Origin: an uncultured Lachnospiraceae bacterium
Lineage (GTDB): Bacteria > Bacillota > Clostridia > Lachnospirales > Lachnospiraceae
Direction: 5' to 3'
Assembly (NCBI GenBank): GCA_902783295.1
Contig: CACZQT010000478.1
Location: forward strand, 1-9,522
DNA: 9,522 nucleotides
Shown here: positions 1 to 6,772 of the stretch, piece after piece
Layout of the letters: each line of letters begins with the position of its first letter
Position numbering within the stretch: position 1 is the stretch's first letter
Notes under the pieces: model-generated
What the model saw: only the letters and a program-made list of their open reading frames with translations
Databases searched by the model: none
Told to the model about the DNA's origin: nothing
Translations under genes and position numbers: made by a program

Positions 1-211
1 GGACAAGGGAGAGCCGAAGAAGGCGTACCGTACAGGGATTTTCTATAAGGATGCGGACGCGCTGGAGAAAATCAAAGCATTGGCGGGTGAAGATGTGGAA
101 GGTGCCATGCGCGGAAAATACGGATATGCACTGGCGGATACGGATGCGAAGCCGGATCTGGTGGAATACTTCCAGATTCCCGGAGTGTTCCAGGTGGTCA
201 CTGTTAAATAA
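1..211 (+). CDS. 3' end of an unrecognised gene (partial)
   Basis: The frame starting at base 2 is open from the left edge to a TAA at 209-211 and gives about 69 C-terminal residues, beginning DKGEPKKAYRTG and ending FQIPGVFQVVTVK. Codon use resembles the downstream genes, with GC-rich third positions, so it is very probably a real coding end. The fragment is hydrophilic, mixes acidic and basic residues, and shows no membrane segment and no motif that I can assign to a family. The gene lies 90 nt upstream of glgB on the same strand and in the same reading frame, and no promoter is apparent between them, so it may be co-transcribed with glgB. I do not recognise the product and assign no function. 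Confidence 0.7.
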   Translation, partial: DKGEPKKAYRTGIFYKDADALEKIKALAGEDVEGAMRGKYGYALADTDAKPDLVEYFQIPGVFQVVTVK

Positions 212-239
212 GTAAAAGCAGCAGAGGAACAGGACGAAA

Positions 240-286
240 CCGGAGGCTCCTTCCGGGTCAGCACAAATGGCACACTGCATCGTGCC
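240..286 (+). other. Two small hairpins in the gap before glgB
   Basis: The 90-nt gap between the partial gene and glgB can form two stem-loops. The first pairs CCGGAGG (240-246) with CTTCCGG (250-256) across a 3-nt loop, with one G-U pair. The second pairs GGCAC (269-273) with GTGCC (282-286) across an 8-nt loop. Neither is followed by a T tract, so neither looks like an intrinsic terminator. No convincing -35/-10 pair was seen in the gap. They may be chance, or mRNA processing or stability structures. Confidence 0.25.
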
Positions 287-301
287 GGAAACGAGGGAAC
301 C

Positions 302-2527
302 ATGTATCATATTTTGGAAACACGTCCGGAGTTAAAGCCCTATGCGTCCGATATCGAACTGCGTATGGAGCACTATAATAACAAGAAACAGCAGCTTCTC
401 TCGGGAAAGGCGCACAGTCTGAAGGATTTTGCGAATGCACATTCCTATTACGGCTTCCACCACCTGCCTGACGGCTGGGTGTACCGTGAGTGGGCGCCCG
501 GTGCTGACCGTCTGTACCTTACCGGGGATTTCAACAACTGGAAATGGACAGCGAATCCTCTGCGGAAGCTGCGGAACGGGAACTGGGAAATCAAGCTTCC
601 GGAAGGTGTCCTTCACCAGGGCAGCCGTGTGCTGACGATTGTGAAAAACGGGGACGCTCTAACGCAGCATATTCCGGCCTATGCGCGCCGGGTAGTACAG
701 GACAAGGAATCTTACAGCTGGTGCTGTGAAGTCTGGGATGATCTGACTCCGTTCCCCTGGACGGATCAGAATTTCTCTCCGGAAGAGCCTCCGCTGATTT
801 ATGAAGCACATGTGGGCATGGCCAGTGAGGACTACCGGATTGCCACCTACAGGGAATTTGCCGACAACATTCTGCCGCGCATCCAGAATCTGGGCTACAA
901 TGCGGTGCAGCTGATGGCGGTTATGGAGCATCCTTTCTACGGCTCCTTCGGATATCAGGTATCCAGTTTCTTTGCGGCGTCCAGCTGGTACGGGCTCCCG
1001 GAAGATCTGAAATACCTGGTGAATAAGGCGCATGAGATGGGAATCCGGGTTATACTGGATATCGTCCATTCTCATGCGATTGCGAATACTACGGAAGGCC
1101 TGAACATGTTTGATGGGACTTCCTACCAGTATTTCCATGATGGCTGGCGGGGGAATCACCCGACCTGGGGCACCAAGTGTTTTAATTATGATAAGCCGGA
1201 AGTGATTCATTTCCTTCTGAGCAATCTGAAATTCTGGCTGGAGGAATACCATTTTGACGGTTTCCGCTTCGACGGCGTCACCTCCATGCTGTATCTGGAT
1301 CATGCGCTGGGGACGGATTTCAGCAATCTTTCCATGTATTTCACGATGAATACGGACCTGGAATCTCTTACATACCTGCAGCTGGCCAATGACCTGATCC
1401 GGGAGGTCAATCCGAAGGCAATTACGATTGCAGAGGACATGTCCGGAATGCCCGGCATGTGCGAACCCGTCAAAGACGGCGGCATCGGGTTTTCTTACCG
1501 GCTGGGTATGGGTATCCCGGATATCTGGATTAAGTATATCAAGGAACGGCGAGACGAAGACTGGAACCTGGGAGATCTCTGGACGGAACTGGTTTTCCGC
1601 AACGCTCCGACGATTGCCTATGTGGAGAGCCACGACCAGGCACTGGTAGGCGACAAGACGTTGATTTTCCGTCTGGCGGACGCGGCAATGTACACAGATA
1701 TGGACAAGATTGTACATACTCTTGTCATTGACCGTGCCATTGCGCTGCACAAGATGATCCGTCTCCTGACCATGAGTGCCGGTGGAAACGGATATATGAA
1801 TTTCATGGGGAATGAGTTCGGACATCCTGAATGGATCGACTTCCCCCGTCCCGGCAATGGCCACAGCTATCACTATTGCCGCAGGCAGTGGAGCCTGGTG
1901 GAAAACGGTTATCTGAAATACGGCGGCCTGAATGCGTTCGACCGGGATATGATCCATATGGCCAAGAATTATCATATCTTCAAAGAAGGCTGGCCGAAGC
2001 TGGACTGGGTTCATGAGGATGATCATATTCTTGCTTATGAGCGCAACGGAGTGCTGTTCGTGTTCAATTTCTCACCGGACAAGAGCTATTCGGATTATCT
2101 GATCCCGGTGAGCCAGAGCAAGGATTATCAGGTGCTGTTCAGCACGGATGATACCGAATACTGCGGTTTCGGACGCTGCGGCAAGGTGCGTGTGAGCTCC
2201 TTTGTACCTGGTGTGTCGGGCAGCCATGTGAAACTTTATCTCCCGGCCAGAACAGCACAGGTGCTGGTACCGGTGGACCCATCTGAGCCGGCTGCGAAGC
2301 CGGTGATAACCGTGGAAGCCGTGGAAGTGCCTGCAAAGAAACCGGGCAGAAAGCCTGCGAAGAAGGCAGCTGATACAGCCGACACTGCGAAAGCTGCGGA
2401 AGTGCCTGCAAAGAAACCGGGCAGAAAGCCTGCGAAGAAGGCAGCCGAGGCAGCTGAAACTGCGAAGACTGCGGAAGAGCCTGTGAAGAAACGGGGCAGA
2501 AAACCTGCTAAGAAACAGGAGCCTTGA
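302..2527 (+). CDS. glgB: 1,4-alpha-glucan branching enzyme, eukaryote-like GH13 type, with a basic repeat tail
   Basis: This cytoplasmic enzyme cuts alpha-1,4-glucan chains and rejoins them as alpha-1,6 branches in glycogen synthesis. Residues about 55-105 form the N-terminal CBM48-like domain (VYREWAPGADRLYLTGDFNNW). The catalytic barrel shows all four GH13 regions: DIVHSHA (253-259), DGFRFDGVTS (319-328) with the expected nucleophile D324, ITIAEDMSG (374-382) with the expected acid/base E378, and YVESHDQALVGDK (440-452) with D445. The MNFMGNEFGHPEWIDFPR block is at 499-516. Wording around these motifs matches the eukaryotic GBE1-like subfamily (GH13_8) much better than the usual bacterial GlgB. 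From about residue 662 an Ala/Lys/Pro-rich tail follows, with three 25-residue-period repeats, which is not part of the enzyme fold. ATG 302 follows a modest GAGGG site (293-297). The TGA directly abuts the next ATG. Confidence 0.95.
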   Translation: MYHILETRPELKPYASDIELRMEHYNNKKQQLLSGKAHSLKDFANAHSYYGFHHLPDGWVYREWAPGADRLYLTGDFNNWKWTANPLRKLRNGNWEIKLPEGVLHQGSRVLTIVKNGDALTQHIPAYARRVVQDKESYSWCCEVWDDLTPFPWTDQNFSPEEPPLIYEAHVGMASEDYRIATYREFADNILPRIQNLGYNAVQLMAVMEHPFYGSFGYQVSSFFAASSWYGLPEDLKYLVNKAHEMGIRVILDIVHSHAIANTTEGLNMFDGTSYQYFHDGWRGNHPTWGTKCFNYDKPEVIHFLLSNLKFWLEEYHFDGFRFDGVTSMLYLDHALGTDFSNLSMYFTMNTDLESLTYLQLANDLIREVNPKAITIAEDMSGMPGMCEPVKDGGIGFSYRLGMGIPDIWIKYIKERRDEDWNLGDLWTELVFRNAPTIAYVESHDQALVGDKTLIFRLADAAMYTDMDKIVHTLVIDRAIALHKMIRLLTMSAGGNGYMNFMGNEFGHPEWIDFPRPGNGHSYHYCRRQWSLVENGYLKYGGLNAFDRDMIHMAKNYHIFKEGWPKLDWVHEDDHILAYERNGVLFVFNFSPDKSYSDYLIPVSQSKDYQVLFSTDDTEYCGFGRCGKVRVSSFVPGVSGSHVKLYLPARTAQVLVPVDPSEPAAKPVITVEAVEVPAKKPGRKPAKKAADTADTAKAAEVPAKKPGRKPAKKAAEAAETAKTAEEPVKKRGRKPAKKQEP
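2323..2524 (+). repeat. In-gene 75-nt-period direct repeats encoding the lysine-rich GlgB tail
   Basis: The 3' end of glgB contains two full repeat units and one partial unit with a 75-nt (25-codon) period, starting at about 2324, 2399 and 2474. Bases 2323-2370 and 2398-2445 are identical over 48 nt, and the third copy has diverged. Each unit encodes a block such as PAKKPGRKPAKKAA followed by an Ala/Thr/acidic spacer; the last reads VKKRGRKPAKK. About 21 of the last 67 residues are Lys or Arg. The near-perfect DNA identity of the first two units implies recent duplication or active slippage. Confidence 0.9.
2517..2521 (+). promoter_or_regulatory. Shine-Dalgarno of the tRNA-editing gene, inside the glgB 3' end
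   Basis: AGGAG lies 6 nt before ATG 2528 and is embedded in the last codons of glgB (the K-Q-E-P end). With the adjoining TGAATG junction, this suggests translational coupling of the second gene to glgB. Confidence 0.7.
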
Positions 2528-3754
2528 ATGAAGAAACTTTACGAAACCGACAGTTATCTGCGAGAATGCGATACGCTTGTGGTTTCCTGCACGCCAGGAA
2601 AATCCGGGTTCTGTCTGGAACTGGAGGAGAACCTGTTTTTCCCGGAAGAAGGCGGGCAATATGCGGATACCGGCCGGCTGATTCCCCTTGGAAAGGAAGG
2701 ACAGCCGGAAGGCGATCCCGTGTATGTCCTGGACGGGAAGCTGCAGAAAGACGGCCGCATTCTTTATCATACAGAAACTGCGCTTCCGGCAGGAACGCGG
2801 GTACATTGTATTCTGGACTGGGAGAAGCGGTTTTCCCGGATGCAGCAGCATACCGGGGAGCATATCCTGACCGGCAGGATTCATTCCGTATACGGATACA
2901 GCAATGTCGGCTTTCATCTGAGCGATGAAGGGCTGGTGACGCTGGATCTGAGTGGACCTCTTACAGTAGAACAGGCTATGGAAATGGAAGTGGCGGCAAA
3001 CCGGGTGGTATGGGAAAACCTTCCCGTACAGGTCCTGTTCCCGTCCCGGGAAGAGCTGGAGAGTCTGCCGTATCGCAGTAAGAAGGAGATTGAAGGGCAG
3101 GTCCGGCTGATTGCCATCGGGGAAAAAGCTTCTTACAGGGATCTTTGCGCCTGCTGTGCACCGCATACAGCCAGAACCGGTGAAGTGGGCAGTATTCGTA
3201 TCCTCTCGGTTCAGAATTATAAGGGAGGCACCCGTCTGGGCATACTCTGCGGACTGCGTGCCCTGGAACACGGCCAGCGGGAATGGAAACGCTTCACGGA
3301 TCTGGCGAAATCTCTGTCCACCGGGGTGGAGGACGTTGCGGATTCCGTAGCCGGTCTGCAGCAGGACCTGATGAAGGAAAAAGGAAGGGTGGCTGTTTTG
3401 CAGGAGCAGGGACTTCTGCGGGATTTCCGGGACATTCCGGAAGGGGAACCGGCCATTCTGTTTACCGAAGGTCCTCTGGCACCTGTGGCCTTGAAAAACA
3501 GTTTTAATACTATGGCCGGAAGGGCAGAGGGATACGTCGGGATTTTCCAGGGCAGTGATGAGAACGGCTATACCTATACAATCGGGAGCACCAGGCTGGA
3601 TACCCGCCCGCTGGGACTGCTGATGAAAGAAGAGCTGGGAGCCAGAGGGGGCGGCAGCCGCGAGATGGTGACCGGCCGTACTTCTGCGCCCCGGAAAGAG
3701 ATCGAAGCTTTCTGGCGCCGGGCTGCCATGGGCGGTACGCTGGCGCAGATCTGA
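2528..3754 (+). CDS. Alanyl-tRNA editing protein, AlaX type with DHHA1 domain
   Basis: A 408-residue stand-alone relative of the editing half of alanyl-tRNA synthetase. It is expected to hydrolyse Ser- or Gly-mischarged tRNA(Ala) in the cytoplasm. The N-terminal part carries FFPEEGGQYADTG (37-49), the usual start of the editing fold. The zinc site is visible as HTGEH (108-112, H108 and H112) and CCAPH (209-213, C209 and H213), the latter followed by TARTGEVG. The normal Cys-Gly-Gly-Thr-His is therefore replaced by Cys-Cys-Ala-Pro-His, with spacing kept. A helical linker (about 245-300) leads to a C-terminal DHHA1-like domain, whose Gly-rich signature is LGARGGGSREMVTGR (370-384). There is no aminoacylation domain, so this is not a synthetase. 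It starts directly after the glgB stop. Open codon-like sequence continues in frame after its TGA (see 3755-3835). Confidence 0.9.
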   Translation: MKKLYETDSYLRECDTLVVSCTPGKSGFCLELEENLFFPEEGGQYADTGRLIPLGKEGQPEGDPVYVLDGKLQKDGRILYHTETALPAGTRVHCILDWEKRFSRMQQHTGEHILTGRIHSVYGYSNVGFHLSDEGLVTLDLSGPLTVEQAMEMEVAANRVVWENLPVQVLFPSREELESLPYRSKKEIEGQVRLIAIGEKASYRDLCACCAPHTARTGEVGSIRILSVQNYKGGTRLGILCGLRALEHGQREWKRFTDLAKSLSTGVEDVADSVAGLQQDLMKEKGRVAVLQEQGLLRDFRDIPEGEPAILFTEGPLAPVALKNSFNTMAGRAEGYVGIFQGSDENGYTYTIGSTRLDTRPLGLLMKEELGARGGGSREMVTGRTSAPRKEIEAFWRRAAMGGTLAQI

Positions 3755-3835
3755 TATACGCTCCGCGAGGATGCGCACGTGTACGGCGTGCAGGACCCGC
3801 AGGTGAGCTTTGAATCAGGAGAAATATATCATGCT
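3755..3835 (+). other. In-frame coding-like sequence after the stop of the tRNA-editing gene
   Basis: The 76-nt gap before the ATPase gene is not typical spacer. Read in frame past the TGA at 3752-3754, it is open for 27 codons (YTLREDAHVYGVQDPQVSFE, then SGEIYHA) to a TGA at 3836-3838. In the first 18 codons, 16 third positions but only 6 second positions are G or C, which is the coding signature of this genome. The end overlaps the Shine-Dalgarno and first codons of the next gene. It has no start codon or ribosome site of its own. It may be a former C-terminal extension cut off by a stop mutation, a gene remnant, or a product of stop readthrough. I cannot tell which. Confidence 0.4.
3817..3821 (+). 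promoter_or_regulatory. Shine-Dalgarno that sets the SmsC start at ATG 3831
   Basis: AGGAG lies 9 nt before ATG 3831. The longer open frame begins at a TTG (3810) upstream of this site and would place the site inside the gene, so ATG 3831 is preferred. Confidence 0.8.
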
Positions 3836-4586
3836 TGAGTTGCAGAACATCTCCTTCGGTGTGAATGATGAGGGAGGAGAAAAGGAAATTATACGGGACG
3901 TCAGCCTGACCATCCCGGACAACAAGCTGGTGGTGATCACCGGCCCTAACGGCGGCGGCAAGTCGACTCTTGCCAGACTGATTGCAGGTATAGAGAAACC
4001 CTGCTCCGGGAAGATTCTCCTGGACGGAGAAGACATTACCAGCCTTTCCGTGACGGACAGAGCCCGGAAGGGCATTGGCTATGCTTTCCAGCAGCCGGTA
4101 CGGTTTAAAGGTATTCAGGTACTGGACCTGATCCGCCTGGCGATTGGTTCCAAGGTATCTGTCTCCAGTGCCTGCGAATATCTTTCAGCTGTCGGCCTGT
4201 GCGCCAGAGATTATATCGGAAGAGAAGTCAACAGCAGCCTTTCCGGCGGAGAACTGAAGCGCATTGAGATCGCGACGGTGCTGGCCAAGGCATCCCGGCT
4301 GTCTGTTTTCGACGAACCGGAAGCAGGCATTGACCTCTGGAGTTTCCAGAACCTGATTGAAGTTTTCCGGGGAATGCGGGAAAAAATCAGCGGCAGTTCC
4401 ATCCTGATCATTTCGCACCAGGAACGGATTCTGAACATCGCCGATGAAGTGATGGTGCTGAAGAACGGCGTGCTGACGGCATCCGGTACAAGGGACGAGG
4501 TACTTCCCGGTCTGATGGGCACGGGAGACGCGATCCCTGAGTGCAGGATGGTCGGAGCCGGAAAGGAGGGAGAAGCCACATGCTGA
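3831..4586 (+). CDS. smsC: SufC-like Fe-S cluster assembly ATPase (SmsC type)
   Basis: A 251-residue soluble ABC-type ATPase of the SufC family. It should bind the SufB-like protein encoded next and use ATP to drive Fe-S cluster assembly. It is not expected to be a transporter, because no membrane partner is adjacent. Motifs: Walker A GPNGGGKST (38-46), Q-loop FQQPVRFKG (86-94), ABC signature SLSGGELKR (136-144), Walker B LSVFDE (157-162) with catalytic E162, then the family-typical PEAGIDLWSF (163-172), and switch His H196 in ISHQERI. Its start is set by AGGAG at 3817-3821. The last 7 nt overlap the next gene in ATGCTGA, suggesting translational coupling and balanced production of the two proteins. 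Its pairing with a single scaffold gene, without a second SufB/SufD or a desulfurase, fits the SUF-like minimal system (SMS). SufC would be the older name. Confidence 0.88.
   Translation: MLELQNISFGVNDEGGEKEIIRDVSLTIPDNKLVVITGPNGGGKSTLARLIAGIEKPCSGKILLDGEDITSLSVTDRARKGIGYAFQQPVRFKGIQVLDLIRLAIGSKVSVSSACEYLSAVGLCARDYIGREVNSSLSGGELKRIEIATVLAKASRLSVFDEPEAGIDLWSFQNLIEVFRGMREKISGSSILIISHQERILNIADEVMVLKNGVLTASGTRDEVLPGLMGTGDAIPECRMVGAGKEGEATC
4563..4569 (+). promoter_or_regulatory. Strong Shine-Dalgarno that sets the SmsB start at ATG 4580
   Basis: AAGGAGG, a near-perfect match to the 16S tail, lies 10 nt before ATG 4580. The same frame is open back to a GTG at 4541, but that start has no site of its own. 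Confidence 0.85.
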
Positions 4587-5506
4587 AGCTGGATGAGATA
4601 CAGCAGAGACTGCTGATGGAAGTGGCAGATCTTCACAAGGTTCCGGAAGGCGCCTACAATATCCGTTCCAACAGCCAGTCTGCCGGACGCAGATCTACGG
4701 AAAATATCGAGATTATCCCGAGAGAAGACGGGCAGGGGCTGACCGTAAAAATTAAACCGGGGACACAGAACGAGAGCGTGCATATCCCGGTGGTCATGAC
4801 AAAAAGCGGCCTGAAGGAACTGGTATACAACGATTTCTATATCGGAGAGGGTTCCAAAGTCGTGATTGTGGCCGGCTGCGGAATCGATAACTGCGGTACT
4901 CAGGATTCGGAGCATGACGGCATACACCGTTTTTATGTTGGAAAAGGCGCGAATGTACGTTATGTCGAAAAGCACTACGGGTCCGGAACAGGAAGCGGAA
5001 AACGAATCCTGAATCCGGGCACAGAAGTGTACATGGAAGAAGACAGCACCATGGAGATGGAGATGGTGCAGATCAAGGGTGTGGATGATACGAACCGCAC
5101 CACGACAGCGGAACTGGCCGCCGGCGCAAAACTGGTTGTACGGGAGCGCCTCATGACCCATGGAAGCCAGAATGCGATCAGCACCTATGTAGTGAATCTG
5201 AATGGGGAAGGGGCGACCGCGGATGTGGTGTCCCGTTCAGTTGCCAGAGATGATTCCTATCAGAAGTTTGACGCCAAGCTGCTGGGCAACGCACCCTGTT
5301 CCGGACATACGGAATGTGATTCCATTATTATGGACAGAGGCCGGATTCTGGCAGTGCCCGGTCTGGAAGCGAACGATGTGGATGCCGCTCTGGTACATGA
5401 GGCGGCAATCGGAAAGATCGCCGGGGATCAGATTATCAAGCTGATGACTCTGGGCCTGACAGAGCAGGAAGCGGAAGAGCAGATCATCAACGGCTTCCTG
5501 AAGTAA
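4580..5506 (+). CDS. smsB: SufB/SufD-like Fe-S cluster scaffold protein (SmsB type)
   Basis: A 308-residue SufBD-core protein, the predicted scaffold on which Fe-S clusters are built with the ATPase encoded just upstream. The middle is rich in short beta-strand-like segments (about 80-240), consistent with the SufBD beta-helix. Cysteines that could take part are C100 and C105 (AGCGIDNCG) and C240 and C246 (CSGHTECDSII); the CDS block resembles the conserved SufB Cys region. The C-terminal stretch VHEAAIGKIAGDQIIKLMTL with H273 and E274, followed by GLTEQEAEEQIINGFL, is the family signature. At about 310 residues it is shorter than classical SufB (roughly 470-500), as expected for the minimal SMS scaffold thought to resemble the ancestor of SufB and SufD. 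No sufS, sufU or sufE lies in the window, so the sulphur source is not evident here. Generic annotation would say SufB/SufD family protein. Confidence 0.88.
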   Translation: MLKLDEIQQRLLMEVADLHKVPEGAYNIRSNSQSAGRRSTENIEIIPREDGQGLTVKIKPGTQNESVHIPVVMTKSGLKELVYNDFYIGEGSKVVIVAGCGIDNCGTQDSEHDGIHRFYVGKGANVRYVEKHYGSGTGSGKRILNPGTEVYMEEDSTMEMEMVQIKGVDDTNRTTTAELAAGAKLVVRERLMTHGSQNAISTYVVNLNGEGATADVVSRSVARDDSYQKFDAKLLGNAPCSGHTECDSIIMDRGRILAVPGLEANDVDAALVHEAAIGKIAGDQIIKLMTLGLTEQEAEEQIINGFLK

Positions 5507-5531
5507 CAAGAAGTCAGGCGGTGCATCAAAG

Positions 5532-5539
5532 AAGGGGGG
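5532..5539 (+). promoter_or_regulatory. Shine-Dalgarno that sets the AI-2E gene start at ATG 5548
   Basis: AAGGGGGG lies 8 nt before ATG 5548. The longer frame starting at GTG 5521 would put this site inside the gene and has no site of its own. Confidence 0.75.
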
Positions 5540-5547
5540 AAAAGCGT

Positions 5548-6756
5548 ATGAAAGATCATATTCCGGATACGGAAGACAGAAATGCTGGCGGACGGGGGCA
5601 TCGCTTTCTGAAAAACAACCAGTATTTTACGATCTGCGTATATGCGTTCCTTCTGGTAGTTGCTTCGACGATTGCAATCAAGGCGATTATCGATTTCGAG
5701 AGGACGCGTGCCTTTGTGACAGGGCTGTTCCGGGCTGTATCGCCTTTCATGATCGCTCTTCTGATCGCCTATGTGCTGACGCCGTTTGTAAAAAGCGTGA
5801 ACAGGCTGCTGTCCAGGTTTTTCCGGAGGATTCCCGAACGGCCGCGGATGGTGCTGTCCATGCTGATTGTTTATCTTATCGGCATCGGTCTGCTGGTAGC
5901 TTTGCTGATTTACGTACTTCCTGAGGTTGTGAAAAACCTCATGGATCTGATCAACTATATCCCTGCAGGCTATCAGGCATTGCTCGAGTTTATTTCGGAA
6001 ATACAGGAACGATTTCCTTCGGTAAACCTGAGTTCCATTCAGAGTATGCTGGAAAATACCCAGACAGATGTCATATCCGGACTGCAGGATATTACAGGGC
6101 GGGTCATCCCCGTACTGTATACAGCCTCTGTTTCTGTTGTCACCTGGCTGGCAAACTTCCTGATCGCCATTGTCGTATCGGTCTACATGCTGTACGGAAA
6201 AAAGCCGCTGCTGCGGATCTTCAAGGTGATCCTTTACGCAGTGGTGCCGAGAGACCATGTCCCGCTGGTGAAGGAAATCTTTCAGGACTGCAACCATATT
6301 TTCGGGCAGTACGTGGTCAGCAAGATGGTGGACTCTTTGATTATCGGCGTACTCTGCGCGATTCTGATGACCATCCTGCGGCTGCCGTATGTATTCCTGG
6401 TCAGTGTGTTTGTAGGCGTTACCAATATGATTCCCTACTTCGGACCGTTTATCGGCGCCATCCCGGGAATCGTCATTATGCTGGTGATCAATCCTATCAA
6501 GGCACTGGTGTTCGCGATCATGATACTTTGCCTGCAGCAGTTTGACGGTCTGTGGCTGGGGCCGAAGCTGATGGGAAGTTCCACCGGCATGAAGCCGATC
6601 TGGATTATTTTCGCCATCACCATCGGCGGCAAATTCTTCGGTGTACTGGGCATGTTCCTGGGTGTTCCGGTGGTGGCTATTCTCGCTTATCTCGCTGAGC
6701 GTTATATGCGTTACCGCCTGGACCTGAAGAATATCAAGCTGGAGGAGATTCAGTAG
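5548..6756 (+). CDS. AI-2E family (UPF0118, PerM/YtvI-like) membrane transporter
   Basis: A 402-residue polytopic inner-membrane protein. Hydrophobic segments are at about 26-48, 60-80, 101-123, 193-216, 262-279, 281-293, 300-314, 316-330 and 350-383. A soluble amphipathic region lies between the third and fourth (about 125-190), the usual AI-2E family arrangement. The signature blocks are NMIPYFGPFIGAIPG (293-307) and the C-terminal DGLWLGPKLMGSSTG (333-347), followed by IWIIFAITIGGKFFGVLGMF (351-370) and LGVPV. Family members have been linked to autoinducer-2 export and to Na+/H+ exchange, but most are uncharacterised, so the substrate here is unknown. The gene follows smsB by 41 nt and is probably in the same transcript. 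Nothing in the sequence ties it to Fe-S assembly. Confidence 0.9.
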   Translation: MKDHIPDTEDRNAGGRGHRFLKNNQYFTICVYAFLLVVASTIAIKAIIDFERTRAFVTGLFRAVSPFMIALLIAYVLTPFVKSVNRLLSRFFRRIPERPRMVLSMLIVYLIGIGLLVALLIYVLPEVVKNLMDLINYIPAGYQALLEFISEIQERFPSVNLSSIQSMLENTQTDVISGLQDITGRVIPVLYTASVSVVTWLANFLIAIVVSVYMLYGKKPLLRIFKVILYAVVPRDHVPLVKEIFQDCNHIFGQYVVSKMVDSLIIGVLCAILMTILRLPYVFLVSVFVGVTNMIPYFGPFIGAIPGIVIMLVINPIKALVFAIMILCLQQFDGLWLGPKLMGSSTGMKPIWIIFAITIGGKFFGVLGMFLGVPVVAILAYLAERYMRYRLDLKNIKLEEIQ

Positions 6757-6772
6757 AATCTTTTCAAAAATG
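6741..6772 (+). promoter_or_regulatory. Split ribosome binding site with spacer hairpin before the CDF gene
   Basis: The CDF ATG (6770) has no Shine-Dalgarno at normal distance, but GGAGG lies at 6741-6745, 24 nt upstream within the end of the AI-2E gene. Between them AGATTC (6746-6751) and GAATCT (6756-6761) pair perfectly around an AGTA loop that contains the first bases of the TAG stop. If the hairpin forms, it removes 16 nt and leaves an effective spacing of 8 nt (6762-6769). Such spacer hairpins are known from a few bacterial and phage mRNAs. Here it is a prediction from base pairing only. Confidence 0.45.

Noticed and set aside
659..2026. Long minus-strand open frame (455 codons) opposite glgB
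   Set aside because: It lies entirely opposite a clear GH13 enzyme. Its translation has no recognisable motif, and such frames are common opposite GC-rich third-position coding sequence.
2323..2524. Repeat block as a CRISPR array or mobile minisatellite
   Set aside because: The repeats keep the glgB reading frame and contain no unique spacers of CRISPR type. They are in-gene protein repeats.
3752..3754. TGA of the tRNA-editing gene as a selenocysteine or Trp codon
   Set aside because: TGA is used as an ordinary stop by glgB and smsC in this window. No selenocysteine insertion hairpin was evident, and the preceding residues do not resemble a selenoprotein active site.
2072..3778. Long minus-strand open frame (568 codons) opposite the GlgB tail and the tRNA-editing gene
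   Set aside because: It spans two real genes and their junction, has low-complexity Arg/Leu/His/Phe composition and matches no family. It is best explained as a codon-bias shadow.
3771..3806. Eleven-codon open frame with two Cys codons before smsC, as a leader peptide
   Set aside because: It has no properly spaced ribosome site and no attenuator hairpin after it. The coding signature of this stretch lies in a different frame.
3831..4586. ATPase as part of an ABC transporter with the AI-2E membrane protein
   Set aside because: The PEAGIDLWSF block and overlap with a SufBD gene mark it as SufC-like. AI-2E family proteins are not known ABC permeases.
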